Below, piece after piece: positions 12,213 to 22,829 of a DNA stretch of 64,000 nucleotides (positions are counted from its first letter, which is position 1; every line of letters starts with the position of its first letter). The translations under genes were made by a program, and so were the position numbers. This DNA comes from Strongylocentrotus purpuratus (Eukaryota; Echinodermata; Echinoidea; Camarodonta; Strongylocentrotidae), in NCBI RefSeq assembly GCF_000002235.5, contig NW_022145538.1:186001-250000 (forward strand), in the 5' to 3' direction. The notes beneath the pieces are model-generated. The model was not told the DNA's origin and did no database searches. It worked only from the letters and a program-made list of their open reading frames with translations.

Positions 12213-12879
12213 TTATAATTTGATCCTTGTCTCTGCCATTTCTTTATAGTAGTCTACTGTGGCATCTATTGCTTTGATTGTATCAGGTGTCATCTCTGAT
12301 CGAGGAATCTTGGGTTTGGATGCTCGGAATGCGGAACTCTCCAAGGCATTCTTGTGGGTGACACCTACAATATCATCGGCTTTGGTCCCAGACATAGGGA
12401 ATAGACACCGCCATTTCTTAACGATGTCTGGAGCACCTTCCCACTGGAGATACTTGGCGTCCCAAGGCATTCCGCATGCTTCAAAGTACTTGGGAAGCAT
12501 CTCTGCAGGATTGGACAAGAGTTCGTCCACATCTATGACCACAGGGTTAGGATCCAAGTTCTCCTTGACGTGTTTCCAGAGGTCATACTGGCACTTGTAG
12601 GTGTAGCCAGGCATCATGAAGGGGACATCGGTGGTCATGTCAAAGGTATCAGGATCGATAGGCTTCTGTCCAGGGGTTGGCATCTGAGCCATCTGAGCCA
12701 TGAGCAGGTTCCTCCATGATGGGAACATCCGTTCAGGATCGCGGAGCAGGAACGTGTGTTTGAAACCGGTCTCCTTCTTAGGTAGGAGATCCAGGTAACC
12801 CGTGATGCCATACGCCATGTCCTTGATGAAGATGGGTTTTTCAGATGGATCATCAAGCTGTCGCGTTACGCCATCGCGT
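12213..12879 (-). CDS. Sulfotransferase paralogue 2, terminal exon
   Basis: Acceptor ..AATTTGTAG precedes 12879; 222 codons follow the split codon, to a TAA at 12215-12213. It starts RDGVTRQLDDPSEKPIFIKD and contains LLRDPERMFPSW (PAPS 3'-phosphate region), ending EMAETRIKL. A possible AATAAA lies at 11891-11886, about 320 bp beyond the stop; that signal is only a candidate. Confidence 0.88.
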
Positions 12880-15174
12880 CTACAAATTAAGAGAAAACAT
12901 TACGAGAAATCTTCAGGAAATGTTAACATTACTATTACATGCATTCATATCCAGGTATTGCCTTAATTATAGAAGTTGTATGATGTTTGCCTGTTAAAAA
13001 GATCCAAAGAAAAGCAGAAGAAGAAGAAGAAGAAGAAGAAGAAGAAGAAGACGAAGAAGAAGAAGAAGAAGAAGACGAGAAGAAGAAGAAGAAGAAGAAG
13101 AAGAAGAAGAAGAAGAAGAAGGAGGAGAAGAAGAAGAAGAAGAAGAGTGGATTTTTAATTTCCATTTTTCTGTACCTAGCTGCTAGGAAAGCAATTCTAT
13201 GCTTGGAGATATTTCATTCAGGGGACCCAAATGCTCTTACGTCATATCTGAGGGACTCGGTGATCGGATCAATGGGGCAGCAGGAAATAGACACTAGCGC
13301 ATTGGTAGCTCCGTTGACATTCCAGGTCATGTGCCACTGTTCACCTTCAGGTAGAGTTGTTTGTTACAGGCTTATACATTTGACTGATAGTTTCATTCCG
13401 GGTAAAGGTGAGCGGTTGTTAATGGAGAAATAAATAAACATCAATTCCATTGTGGATGTTAAAGATACTATGTCCCTTTTGCAGCCAACATCAAATTCTG
13501 TAGAACTTTGCAGGAATTATGAATACGTCCTTTATGCCCTATCTGTGAAATTAAATTTAAACGTTAGCAGTGTCCTAATATTCAAATTATGCAAGGAAAC
13601 CCGTTTACTTGCTTGACTTCACTGTCAGACAGTACAGACACTATTGAGTGACTAACTGGCCTTTTTTCTTTTTTAGTAATAACATACATAAAATGAGCTG
13701 TAAAGGGTACATGAGCATTTGTCTACATCAATAACCCACTTCTTGTGATGGCCAAGATTAAACTGATTGAATATTTGCGCAGCATAAAACGTACGACCAT
13801 TCGGTTCAATGGTGTGAAAATCAAGACTATTACTTACTGGCTCTATAGCTCTTAAGTCGATTCAACAACTAATAGTCGTTATTTTCCCACTTAATTTAAG
13901 GGAAGTTCTAAATTAGTGCCGTTGAAATTTAACCTTTTCATTTTTGGGGGCCTGCAAATGGAACATCGTACCTTTAAAGGAGGTGCAAACTGACGAATAC
14001 AGGGAGCGTCTCCTTTTGGACAAATGCACGTAAACGAGTGGACTTGATTAACGGTAGTCAGCGACTTAATCTCTACATGGTCATCGTTTCGAGAGACAGA
14101 CCGAATAACTTCTCCTGACGATGGACGCTTCGGTTTTGAGTATGTTGCACGCCCGTGATCGCAGCTGCGATCACGTCCGTATTATACCCGATTGATCCCA
14201 GGCCATGGGAAAGACACATAGTTTCGTCAGTTTACACCCCTTTAAGATATTTTGATATCCAGAGTCTTCTTGTAAAATTACGTTTTAGCCAATGACCAGA
14301 CCACCCTAATTGAATACAAAATGATGAATGAATTATATTTTTGTGATAGTAATACATGTATGTACAGCGCCATGAGCGTCAGAGCCTGGCGGATACCGGC
14401 GCTATATAAATATCCATATTATTATTATTATTAAATGAGTAAATGTACAGTTATCGACTTACATAAAAAGTGACCCATCAATCTTTTCTGGCGTGAAGAG
14501 ATGTTCCATGGGAGTACCTTTCAACATGGCACCCATTTGAGTGAAGAATGCTTCTAGTTTGAAGTCATCATAACTCCTTGGAAGAGGTACACCCATATTT
14601 TTCAGCATAAAGTCTTGAAAGAAGGCTAGACAGTAAGGCTCGAACCATACCTGTAATCAAAGAATTGTTATGTTTAATTATTAGTTTGACTTGTTTGAAT
14701 TTCAGTGGCGTAGCCAGCCACGAGAAGCAGGGTGTGCACTCCCCTCCTATGCATGGAATGACGAGAGGAAAAAAGGAGAGAAAGAGAAAAAAAGGAAGCC
14801 GGAAACGTAACATACCAAAAAGATTATACCACCCTCTTCCACGATATTCAGTTTCTCACATGGACCTTTCATTTTCGGCACGCCAGCTCAATGGTGAAAT
14901 TCCAAAAGTAGAATTGTTGAAGGGTTGCTTATGATTAATGAGCAATACATCCTAGTACAACATTTAGACAACACTGTATCCACCTCATTACGATGGGATT
15001 GATTCCATCACCCTTTCTTTAAAATAACTGGAGTTATTGTCGTCCTCTAGAGTATGAATACCACAATATACTGACCTCTGTATTATCGACAAAACTGAAA
15101 CACTTGGCGATTGCAGTCGATATCGAACGTGGTACGCACCACATGATGACCCGAAGGGTTTTGTATCCGACATC
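12213..15174 (-). CDS. Sulfotransferase-like protein, paralogue 2 (three exons seen, start codon not found)
   Basis: Three minus-strand exons join in phase: 15174-15076, 14650-14463 and 12879-12213, together 318 codons including the stop. Introns of 425 and 1583 bp have GT..AG ends. Exon 1 carries the P-loop (VIMWCVPRSISTAIAKC). Exon 2 continues VWFEPYCLAFFQDF. Exon 3 contains KHTFLLRDPERMFPSWRNLL, the usual position of the 3'-phosphate-binding Arg, and the C-terminal domain. The product should be a soluble PAPS-dependent sulfotransferase; no signal peptide or membrane segment is visible. In the frame of the P-loop there is no ATG in exon 1: it begins Asp-Val-Gly after the splice acceptor. 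Either the start is in an unseen upstream exon, or a one-base loss relative to paralogue 1 (TTCGGG against TTCCGGG) has disconnected the local ATG at 15173. Exons 2 and 3 are otherwise open. Acceptor substrate cannot be inferred. Confidence 0.85.
13018..13147. repeat. GAA/AAG trinucleotide repeat in sulfotransferase intron 2
   Basis: About 130 bp of almost pure purine (GAA)n with GAC and GGA interruptions. The frames that cross it (poly-Glu, poly-Lys, poly-Arg, poly-Ser) are artefacts. Confidence 0.95.
14154..14175. repeat. 22-bp perfect palindrome in sulfotransferase intron 2
   Basis: CGTGATCGCAG followed by its exact complement CTGCGATCACG. Role unknown. Confidence 0.8.
14340..14436 (+). 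repeat. LINE/SINE 3' tail with (ATT)n
   Basis: ACAGCGCCATGAGCGTC..GGCGCTATATAAATATCC followed by (ATT)n, in sulfotransferase intron 2. Same family as 59735-59886. Confidence 0.65.
14463..14650 (-). CDS. Sulfotransferase paralogue 2, exon 2
   Basis: 188 bp from acceptor ..GATTACAG (phase 0) to donor GTAAGT (phase 2). It encodes VWFEPYCLAFFQDFMLKNMG followed by a segment ending KIDGSLFM. The last two bases, AT, join the first base of exon 3 to make Ile. A strong donor consensus and phase agreement on both sides support it. Confidence 0.85.
15076..15174 (-). CDS. Sulfotransferase paralogue 2, exon 1 (P-loop)
   Basis: Acceptor ..TGATCACAG precedes 15174; the donor GTCAGT follows 15076. It encodes 33 residues with the PRSIST phosphosulfate loop. 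The exon ends in phase 0 at ..DNTE, and exon 2 resumes VWFEPY. A second frame starting at ATG 15173 is open for 62 codons but loses the sulfotransferase match after Pro-Phe. Confidence 0.8.
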
Positions 15175-15225
15175 CTGTGATCAGAAAAGAAGAGAGAAAG
15201 AATAATGGTAAGATAGGGGATGTAC

Positions 15226-15493
15226 CAGTGGTGGATCCAGGATTTTCCAACAGGGGGGGGGGGGGTGGCTGAAATTAAAATCACGCCGACCGATATTTCG
15301 CTCAGTGGGGTTTTAAAAAAAAAATATTTAAAAAAAACTCAACACCACCCGTTGAGCAAAAGGAAAAAGGTAAATTTGTGGTTATCATCTTTTAAACAAA
15401 CTTTTATTGGGGCCAATAAATAATTTAATAATATTTTTAGGCCATGGGGTGCCTGCCCCCCCCCCCCCCCCCCCCCCCGTGGATCCGCGCCTG
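15226..15493. mobile_element. hAT-like MITE, TSD GGATGTAC/GGTTGTAC
   Basis: 268 bp from CAGTGGTGGATCCAGG to GGATCCGCGCCTG. The 8-bp flanks 15218-15225 and 15494-15501 differ at one base. A G12 run lies just inside the left end and a C23 run just inside the right. It sits about 50 bp upstream of sulfotransferase exon 1. Confidence 0.78.
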
Positions 15494-15945
15494 GGTTGTA
15501 CAACACATATATCTCATCTGGCGGCAGTTGCTCCGCCGACAATCTCCTTGAATATCCGAATTTCTAACTGCACATCGGCCGTGGCCTAATCTTACCCTAA
15601 ACCTTATCCTATTATCTTTGACGAAATAAAGTCCAGAAAGGGCGTAGCCAGGATTTTTAAGGGGAATTGTTTTTTGGCCCAATTCGTGAGAAAATATTTA
15701 GCGGCGAATCAGCCAGCGGTTGAATAAGCGGGGAGGGGGAGGGGGAGGGGGGGGGGGGGGGGGGGGGGGTAAGGGGCGTTATTTTTAATATTTTTTTTTG
15801 CCCAATTCGTGAGAAAATATTTAGTGGCGAATCAGCAAGCCGACGAATAAGCTGGGGGGGGGGGGGTAAGCACTAAATTGTTTCTTTTTTTCAACCCAAA
15901 CACCCCCCCCCCCCACACACACACACACACACACACACCCACTCA

Positions 15946-16792
15946 CAGTGGCGTAGACAGGTTCGTACACCTGGGGGGGATGACTCAGGGGCGGATCTAG
16001 CTTTTTGCTAAGGGGGGGGGGTTGACCAATAATGACGATGCGGAGCATCGTCCACGGGCCGCGAAGCGGCGAGCCGATTTTTTTTTTGGGGTGTTTATTT
16101 GAATCCCGTAAGTGATGTTTTCCTGGCATCTATTAACACAATGGAGACCATAAAAAGCAGTGCATGATAACGTCTTTTTAAATCAAGTAACAGTTAAATA
16201 CACAGTTATATCCAGAGTTATCATGTGTTTGGTTAAGTTACCAGATGAGTTGAATATCTTCTCACAATATTTGCACTTGAAAGGGTTTCTCTCCAGCGTG
16301 CGTTCTTTTTTCTTTCTTTTTTTCTTTCTTTTTCTTCTTTTTTTCCCCTTTTTTTTTGGTTAGTTTTTTGGGCCGCCCAAGGGGGGGGGGGGGGGTTTAA
16401 ACCCCCTAAACCCCCCCCCGTAGATCCGCGCCTGTTTAATCTTGTGGTTATCTTGTGGTTTTCAAACCCAAGATAACCTCAAAATACTTGTAAGATTTTC
16501 TTTTTTTTACCGTCTGAATTGGCTTTCACCGTGTGAATGCGGCTAATAACAATAGACACAATTACAATAATGATGAGGATTATTATTATCATCATCATAA
16601 TTATTATTATTATTAATATTATAATTGTTATCATTATTATTATTACTATTATTATCATCATTATGACTTATTAAGTAAGCAAATATCATTCCCCAAAACC
16701 TGGGGGGGATGATTGTACATGCCATCCCCCCCCCCACCTTGTGAGGTGGGGGGGATGCATCCCCCTCATCCCCCCCGTTGTCTACGCCCCTG
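15946..16792. mobile_element. hAT-like element, TSD CCCACTCA
   Basis: 847 bp from CAGTGGCGTAGACAGG to GTCTACGCCCCTG, with perfect 8-bp duplications at 15938-15945 and 16793-16800. The right 260 bp, with an ATT/ATC-rich tract, is nearly identical to 43480-43762, so it belongs to the same family as 42141-43762. A second G-run repeat (CAGGGGCGGATCTAGC at 15986, and GATCCGCGCCTG ending about 16434) appears nested inside. Confidence 0.85.
16540..16680. repeat. ATT/ATC-rich simple repeat
   Basis: Compound (ATT)n(ATC)n tract, repeated almost exactly at 43530-43640 because both are part of the same hAT-like family. Confidence 0.85.
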
Positions 16793-16997
16793 CCCACTCA
16801 CTACGCCAATGGTCCGGAGCATTATGTTAGAGCACCTACGTGACACAAGATGATGGGCTCGAACGTGTATAATATGCCATGACAGAGGCAATATCTAGGA
16901 CCTAATGGGACCTAATAAAAGAGTTGAGATTGATTAATTACAAGTCCTCCAAATAATCGCAAACTGAGAGTTCAGTTGAGAACGCTTTGGAAAGTTT

Positions 16998-18240
16998 GAA
17001 TCAATCGTAACTATTTGTACAACGGGGTCCTGATATCAAAATGTGAAAAAGTTCATGTGCTTGGTAATGCAAACGATAAAATCCTCAGGGCAAACCGACC
17101 CCATTATCAAAACTTATCAAAACACCATGTTTAAGGACCTCTTTAAACTAATGTAACAATGACTTGCCAAAAGGTTATCTGTTTATCATTATCAGAATAT
17201 AATTGCATTAAATGTTAATAATTATGATGCGGTTACGCGAACTTTTGCCAACTACATGCAAGTAAATGGTACAAAGTACAAACAAAGTGTTAACTAAACA
17301 TTGACGTTATGAACAGGCATACTAGCGTATTATGTATTTAAAGGAGGGGGTAGGGAAAGAGGGGCGGGCGGGGGGGGGGGCGGCAATTCACTCACCCTGA
17401 CACACTTGCGACCATGAACATCTTATTTAAATATAGCCATATTTTACGTGTTTATATAATCATTTTAAGTACAACATATTCTTCTCAAAAAGCTCAGAAG
17501 TTTTACCCCTTCTGATGTAAAGGGCTGGATAAACCACTGAACATGTATGTATAAGAAAGCATGTCTGTATGGTTAAGGAAAGGAGACAAATAAAACTCAT
17601 TGGCCCGTATTCTGAAGTCGTGTCTAACTCCTGTTTAACTAAACAGTTGTAAGCCTGTCTAAGTCCCGTCTAGTCTGTTAGGACGGGGCAAACAAGCGAT
17701 CGATAAGTGATACCCCATGGTTGTTGGCAGTTGGTTATACTGTAGCTTCATTTTGATGGAGCATATACTGAGACGTGCGCGACTGGCCCTTTCGGTTCTA
17801 CAACACATATATCAGCTGGAGCAAAGAACATCAATTACGAACATAATGAGGGGCATTCGAGTTATATCAGTCGGGTACGAAACATATATGAATTTCCTTT
17901 TCATGGTTGATGTTAATTTGCCAATCTGAAAATGTTGTCGTTGTGTTTGATGACCTTATAAACATCAAGAACGAAAACCATTTAAATTTAGTACGCTGAA
18001 TAGCAACATGGTATTGTCTAATAGAGACAATATCTAAGTTGCATATTGTGCAAATTCAACTGCTTTTCACCTCTTAGATTTGTTTAAACTTTTAGTATGT
18101 TGTTTAGGATTATTCCTAAGTTGTTTTTTGCAACTTGTTTTGGGTAAATTGCTTATTTGATTCGACTAACCACTCAATGCTGAGCTTAGCTAAAGCTGTA
18201 TAATAGCTAGCTAGTACGTGTAATGCGATGCAATTAATTA
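16998..18240. other. Non-coding stretch, few features
   Basis: No supported gene. It holds a MITE-end-like CAACGGGGTCC at about 17020, a G-rich 17340-17380 and a small frame at 17717-17929 with no recognisable domain. It may include the missing upstream sulfotransferase exon, which I could not identify. Confidence 0.5.
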
Positions 18241-18960
18241 CTGTAAAAAAAAGTTGGGCAGACGTTACTGAGCAAATCAAAGTTGGCCAAATTTTGTCCA
18301 ATAATTGGGTGATTTTCTCCCAACCATTTATTGCATGAAGTTACCTCATGAAGGGTAAAATATAGGTTGGGTAGGTGTTACTTAGCAGTTAGATCGATGT
18401 TGGGCAAACGTCGCCAAGCAATTGTGTTATTCCCGCCCCCCTCCCTGGATCCGCCACTGCCATGTAGTAACCGATGAAATAATTTTGTGATTTTATTGGG
18501 CAATTCAAAGTTGGGCCATTTTGGACCAAACTTTGGGTTATTTTCTCCCAACCATTTACTACATGACTGTTTTTACCCAATTAAATATTAAAAATAAGTT
18601 GGGCAGATATTACTGGGCAAACGTAGGTCGGGCAACAATTATACAACAATAGGGTTATATTCTTGTCGAGTGGATATGTCACAGGATTGTGGATCACAAC
18701 TTTCGCGGTTCTAATCCCCGCCGTGGCACTAATGTCCTTTTATATATAATATATATAATATTTTATCCAACTTATTTGCCCAACTAGTGTCTAATATCCT
18801 TCACCTTATGGTGAGAATTGGGTGAATTTTTGTTGGTTAAAAATTGGGCATTTTCACTTCATTCAATACTGGGTAAATCATGCAAAATCTTAATTTTCCC
18901 AATAGTTGTTTGGACATCACTGCCCTCATGTTAGGTACAAATTTGGGAATTTTTTGCCCA
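18240..18960. repeat. Diverged internal repeats of AGTTGGGCA type
   Basis: AAGTTGGGC, TTTTCTCCCAACCATTTA and a following CATGA segment recur at about 18250-18345, 18490-18570 and 18595-18640, in a composite repeat. A hAT-like terminus GGATCCGCCACTG sits at about 18445-18460. Confidence 0.6.
18665..18740 (+). repeat. tRNA-like SINE head (possible)
   Basis: GTGGATATGTCACAGGATTG followed by GCGGTTCTAATCCCCGCC resembles an internal A/B-box promoter with a mutated B box and CACTAATGTCC downstream. The same CACTAATGT tail follows the tRNA-like block at 61130-61215. It does not fold as a usable tRNA. Confidence 0.45.
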
Positions 18961-19746
18961 ACATTTTTTAGAGTATACATTGTCGGGTGACAATCAATCC
19001 TTGTAATAAACTCATTGGTATGAAAACAGATAAATAGAATGATAAAAGTTGAAATAAATCGGATTAATGATGAGAGAGTTGAATAAAGAGACGATTGGTA
19101 CTACAAAATAGCACAGAAAACAGACATGCTAAAGCTTCTCGACTTACACTTATCGTAGTAAATCGCATGAGTGAACAGAAAGCCGAAATCAGTGAATTCA
19201 CGGTCGGAGGAACTTGATTAGAAATGTTGCGATACACAATTTTACCATTTAGCTTGACCATATAGCTTGACCATAATATTTAGATAATAATAATTATAAT
19301 AATAGGTATTTCTATAGCGCCGTCTATCTAGATAATTCTATTCCGAGGCGAATTTATTATTACCCCGGCTTTAGCCTAGCTGACGTTTATACAGCGCTCC
19401 AGCATTTCAAGGAATTAATTCCTGCCAGGTACCCATTTTGTTGCAACGGTTGGATTGTCCTGTAATTCAGCTTAATTTCAAACATCACTATTCTAGAACT
19501 CTGCATGTGTATGGAGTTCGATAGTCAAATAAACCGGAACTTCATGACCCGAAAGCGAAGTAACGGTCTGTGGAAAAAGACTATTTTATATTCAGGGTTT
19601 CCTGGTTGCCTTGGTTACATCCGGGAGTCCAGAGTCCAAAATTATGGAAGCTATAGGCGCAGTGATTATAAAAAAAAGTGCTGTGATCGAGTTGCTAAAG
19701 TACGGAGCCCCTAAGGGGACATAAAACGATGTGAGAAATTATTTTT

Positions 19747-19999
19747 TATCTCGTGGCCACGACTTAGTATCTCGAGGCCACGACTTAGTATCTCGAGGCC
19801 ACGACTTAGTATCTCGAGGCCACGACTTAGTATCTCGAGGCCACGACTTAGTATCTCGTGGCCACGACTTAGTATCTCGTGGCCACGACTTAGTATCTCG
19901 TGGCCACGACTTAGTATCTCGAGGCCACGACTTAGTATCTCGTGGCCACGACTTAGTATCTCGAGGCCACGACTTAGTATCTCGTGGCCACGACTTATC
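19747..19999. repeat. 21-bp minisatellite, 12 units
   Basis: The unit is TATCTCG(T/A)GGCCACGACTTAG. The variable base runs T A A A A T T T A T A T along the array. T-type units contain the 12-bp perfect palindrome TCGTGGCCACGA. Because 21 is a multiple of three, both strands stay open (RGHDLVS on plus, SRGHEIL on minus); no gene is implied. Confidence 0.92.
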
Positions 20000-20274
20000 A
20001 CGAGGGTTCGGAGGCCCTGTACATTGAGTGAGTATGACAAACTGTCTTCATACGTTACATAGCCGAGAATGGATGAACCACAACGAGAACGAAATACTGT
20101 GATTAAACTATGTTTCGAAATGGGACTCTTGTATAAAGATATAGTTAAGATTCTTGCCACAGAGTGCGGACTTTTGATTTCTATCCGTCATTTGAAACGG
20201 GTGCTTTGAAACTACCTAGCTGCCAGGGCTCAAATTAATTGTTTGTCTACGGGGGCTCTCCCCCTCCCCCCATT

Positions 20275-20392
20275 TAATTCAGTATAATGCTTTTCCTCAA
20301 AAATAGTTTTGCTATTTTTTTAGGGTTGAGACGCTAAGAAATGGTTTCAAATGTACATAACACGAACCCTGAACCATTGCAAAATGATGGTG

Positions 20393-20425
<33 letters not shown>

Positions 20426-20690
20426 TTTAATCATGCATTATCAACTACATATAAAGCAGCAACCAAAAACTTAGGGTTATCTGAGATAGGTGAAGAGTTA
20501 AAAAGAAAGTCATGCTAAAACGGCGCTTCGCCCCCTGAAAAAAATAAAATAGATTAGTAGTCCTCCTCTCCAGCATCCCCCTCCCCCCGCTTTAATTTAA
20601 TATCACATTTTCACTTGGCAGCCCAAGGGGGCTGGGGGGGGGGGGGGGTGGGAGGAGGGGGTTAAACCCCCTAACCCCCCGTAGATCTGC
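20275..20690. mobile_element. Partial hAT-like copy related to 10020-10561
   Basis: Same internal block as 10020-10285, followed by a G-run and the end-like GTAGATCTGCCCATG at about 20675-20690, a diverged form of GATCCGCGCCTG. The left terminus and a target duplication were not found. Confidence 0.55.
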
Positions 20691-20741
20691 CCATGTTACC
20701 ATATCATTCCACGACATTTTGGTCTTCCTCTTCTCCTCAAA

Positions 20742-20896
20742 AGGGACTTTTAGATTTGCGTGGACGTGGACGTGTTACGTCCTTTTAAGGCACTGGCAGT
20801 CACAGTCATGTGACGTCCTTTTAAGCACTGGCAGTGCCTTAAAAGGAGGTCACACGTTGCAGTCCACGTTCTCATCGTGCAAATCTAAAAGTCCCT
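20742..20896. mobile_element. Palindromic MITE (AGGGACTTTTAGATTTGC)
   Basis: 155 bp, with 18-bp perfect inverted ends AGGGACTTTTAGATTTGC and internal direct and inverted copies of the CCTTTTAAG(G)CACTGGCAG motif. It lies beside the truncation point of the LINE fragment at 20990-22400. Confidence 0.7.
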
Positions 20897-20989
20897 AATA
20901 TTGATTTACTGGTCGAGGTTCATTATTTGCTGACAACGAAAAACTTCTCCAGGCCATGACCATGTTTCTGCCCTTGCGCGATCGCCTCC

Positions 20990-22400
20990 AGCTCCAGCAG
21001 ACATGGCGCAGTCACAACGGTACATAAATCAGAAGACTGTTGATTAATAATAACAAATTGTTTACGATTATTCAAATAATTTTCAAACCAATTCAAGGAA
21101 ATACCTCTAATACCATAAAATGAAAGTTTTTGTAACAAATATGAATGATTGACACTATCGAAAGCCTTAGAAAGATCAAGAAAGATACCAATTGAAACCA
21201 GTTTGCTTTCTATGGCACGGGATACATAATTCATGAATTCTATTAAAGCCATTGAGGTTGAATATTTCTGCCTGAATCCAAATTGTTTTGAGAAAAAAAT
21301 ATTATTTTTATCAATATAGTCAACGAGTCTTCTGTAGACAAGTTTTTCTAAAATTTTGGAAAATACTGGCAAGATAAATATTGGTCGATAGTTGTCTTAA
21401 CACTCTTTACCCTTACTTTTATTTATAGGAACTACTTTGGCAATCTTTACTTGATCCGGTATTGTTCCAGAGATAAATGATTCGTTAAAAAGACAGCACA
21501 AATGCTTTGTATACAAAAATATGGTCTTTTTAACAAATGTTGGATCTATATTATCGTATCCCGCACTTTTACCCACTTTCAATTCTTTAGCACAATTAAT
21601 TATTTCTGATTCAGTTACAGGTTTAAGAAATAAAGAATTAACATAATTGCCTGTGAGATAATGTTTAAAATTTGTGCTCAGCAAAGGTATCGACTGATTC
21701 CCAATAGAACTGCCGATTGTACTGAAATATTCATTAAATTCCTTTGACATTTCAAGTTTATTAGGTTATCTTTAATTCTTTATGTTATCTTTAATAATAT
21801 AGTCAGGACTATTGTTTTGCTTTTTTTGCTTTATGATTTCATTCAAGTATTTCCAAGTCTTTTTATATCATTTTTTATAGTATGGAATTTCTTATAAAAA
21901 TATTCTTGCTTTGCATGCCTAATGTCGTTGTTCAAAGAATTTCTAAAGTGTTTATGATTGCTCTCACGGTAAGGAGATGGATTCAGAATGAATTTCTTAT
22001 ATAACCTGTTTTCTTTTTACACCTCTTTCTCAAATCATTAGTTAACCAAGGTCTAATGCAACTACTCCTTTTTACATAGACTTTCTTCAGAGGAAAGCAT
22101 TCATTATACAGTTTCATGAAGGATTGTAGAAACATATCGTATTTTACATTAATATTAGGTTCATCATAAAAGTCATTAAAATCTATTGCATGAAAATTTG
22201 CACTGAACATTTTTATACCAAGTTCAGATATCTTCCTACGGTAAAAAGATTCCCGTGACTCGTGTACAGGTTCATTCCAAAAAATCGTGACAAAGATTGG
22301 CAGGTGGTCGGTTATATCAGTCAAAAGGATTTTCTTATGTCTGTAACCTATGAAGCTTGTTATGTAAGATGTAGTCTAAGAGGACTAAAGTTTAATAGAG
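20990..22400 (-). pseudogene. Degenerate CR1/Jockey-like LINE fragment
   Basis: Three minus-strand open pieces in different frames belong to one ORF2. 22324-21983 matches the end of the endonuclease (TDITDHLPIFV) and the linker. 21750-21397 matches the start of the RT domain (AKELKVGKSAGYDNIDP, GTIPDQVKIAKVVPI). 21372-21005 matches RT motifs (FGFRQKYSTSMALIEF, IFLDLSKAFDSVNH, GIRGISLNWFENYL). The frame breaks at each junction. The RT stops before the catalytic YADD motif at about 21005, where unrelated sequence and a palindromic MITE begin. It is non-functional. The CR1/Jockey superfamily is supported by motif spelling only. Confidence 0.85.
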
Positions 22401-22543
22401 AGATGTCAGCTGGTCCTGTGGTCGCCTCATTTGTCTTCCTATAGTATACTCCGAGATCGAAACCCATTTAGTCGCTCTAGTTTTGGATAGCGACGCTTTG
22501 GCTTCGATAGCCCCTCCCATATACCCACACATACACACACAAT

Positions 22544-22814
22544 ATAAATTATAACTTGTAATTAGAAGGTATTCAGGGGTGGGTGGGAATGGGGGAGAGG
22601 GATATTTCCCTGCGAACATCGCAGGGAAATATCCCTCTCCCCCATTCCCACCCACCCCTGAATACCTCGCAGGGAAATATCCCTCTCCCCCATTCCCACC
22701 CACCCCTGAATACCTTCTAATTACATAATATGTATACAAACATCGCAGGGAAATATCCCTCTCCCCCATTCCCACCCACCCCTGAATACCTTCTAATTAC
22801 AAGTTATAATTTAT
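22544..22814. repeat. Hairpin with 72-bp perfect arms and extra arm copies
   Basis: 22544-22615 and 22743-22814 are exact complements. Between them lie two more right-arm-like copies (about 22618-22664 and 22665-22731), each starting TCGCAGGGAAATATCCC. Confidence 0.9.
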
Positions 22815-22829
22815 GCGGAACTGGTTTCT

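Noticed and set aside
12259..12600. 113-codon plus-strand frame
   Set aside because: Antisense shadow of the sulfotransferase terminal exon.
12935..13433. Poly-Glu, poly-Lys, poly-Arg and poly-Ser frames
   Set aside because: They translate the GAA microsatellite within sulfotransferase intron 2.
15986..16434. Nested hAT-like element with its own 8-bp duplication
   Set aside because: The ends look right, but flanks GGATGACT and TTTAATCT do not match, so I do not claim it as delimited.
17717..17929. Frame with HILRRARLALSVLQHIYQLE
   Set aside because: It looks protein-like but I recognise no family, no splice context and no second copy, so it is left uncalled.
19711..20160. 149-codon minus-strand frame with SRGHEIL repeats
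   Set aside because: It is produced by the 21-bp minisatellite, which is open in both directions; flanking residues match nothing recognisable.
22544..22814. CRISPR-like repeat array
   Set aside because: The repeats are inverted and unequal, lack regular spacers, and the genome is clearly eukaryotic.
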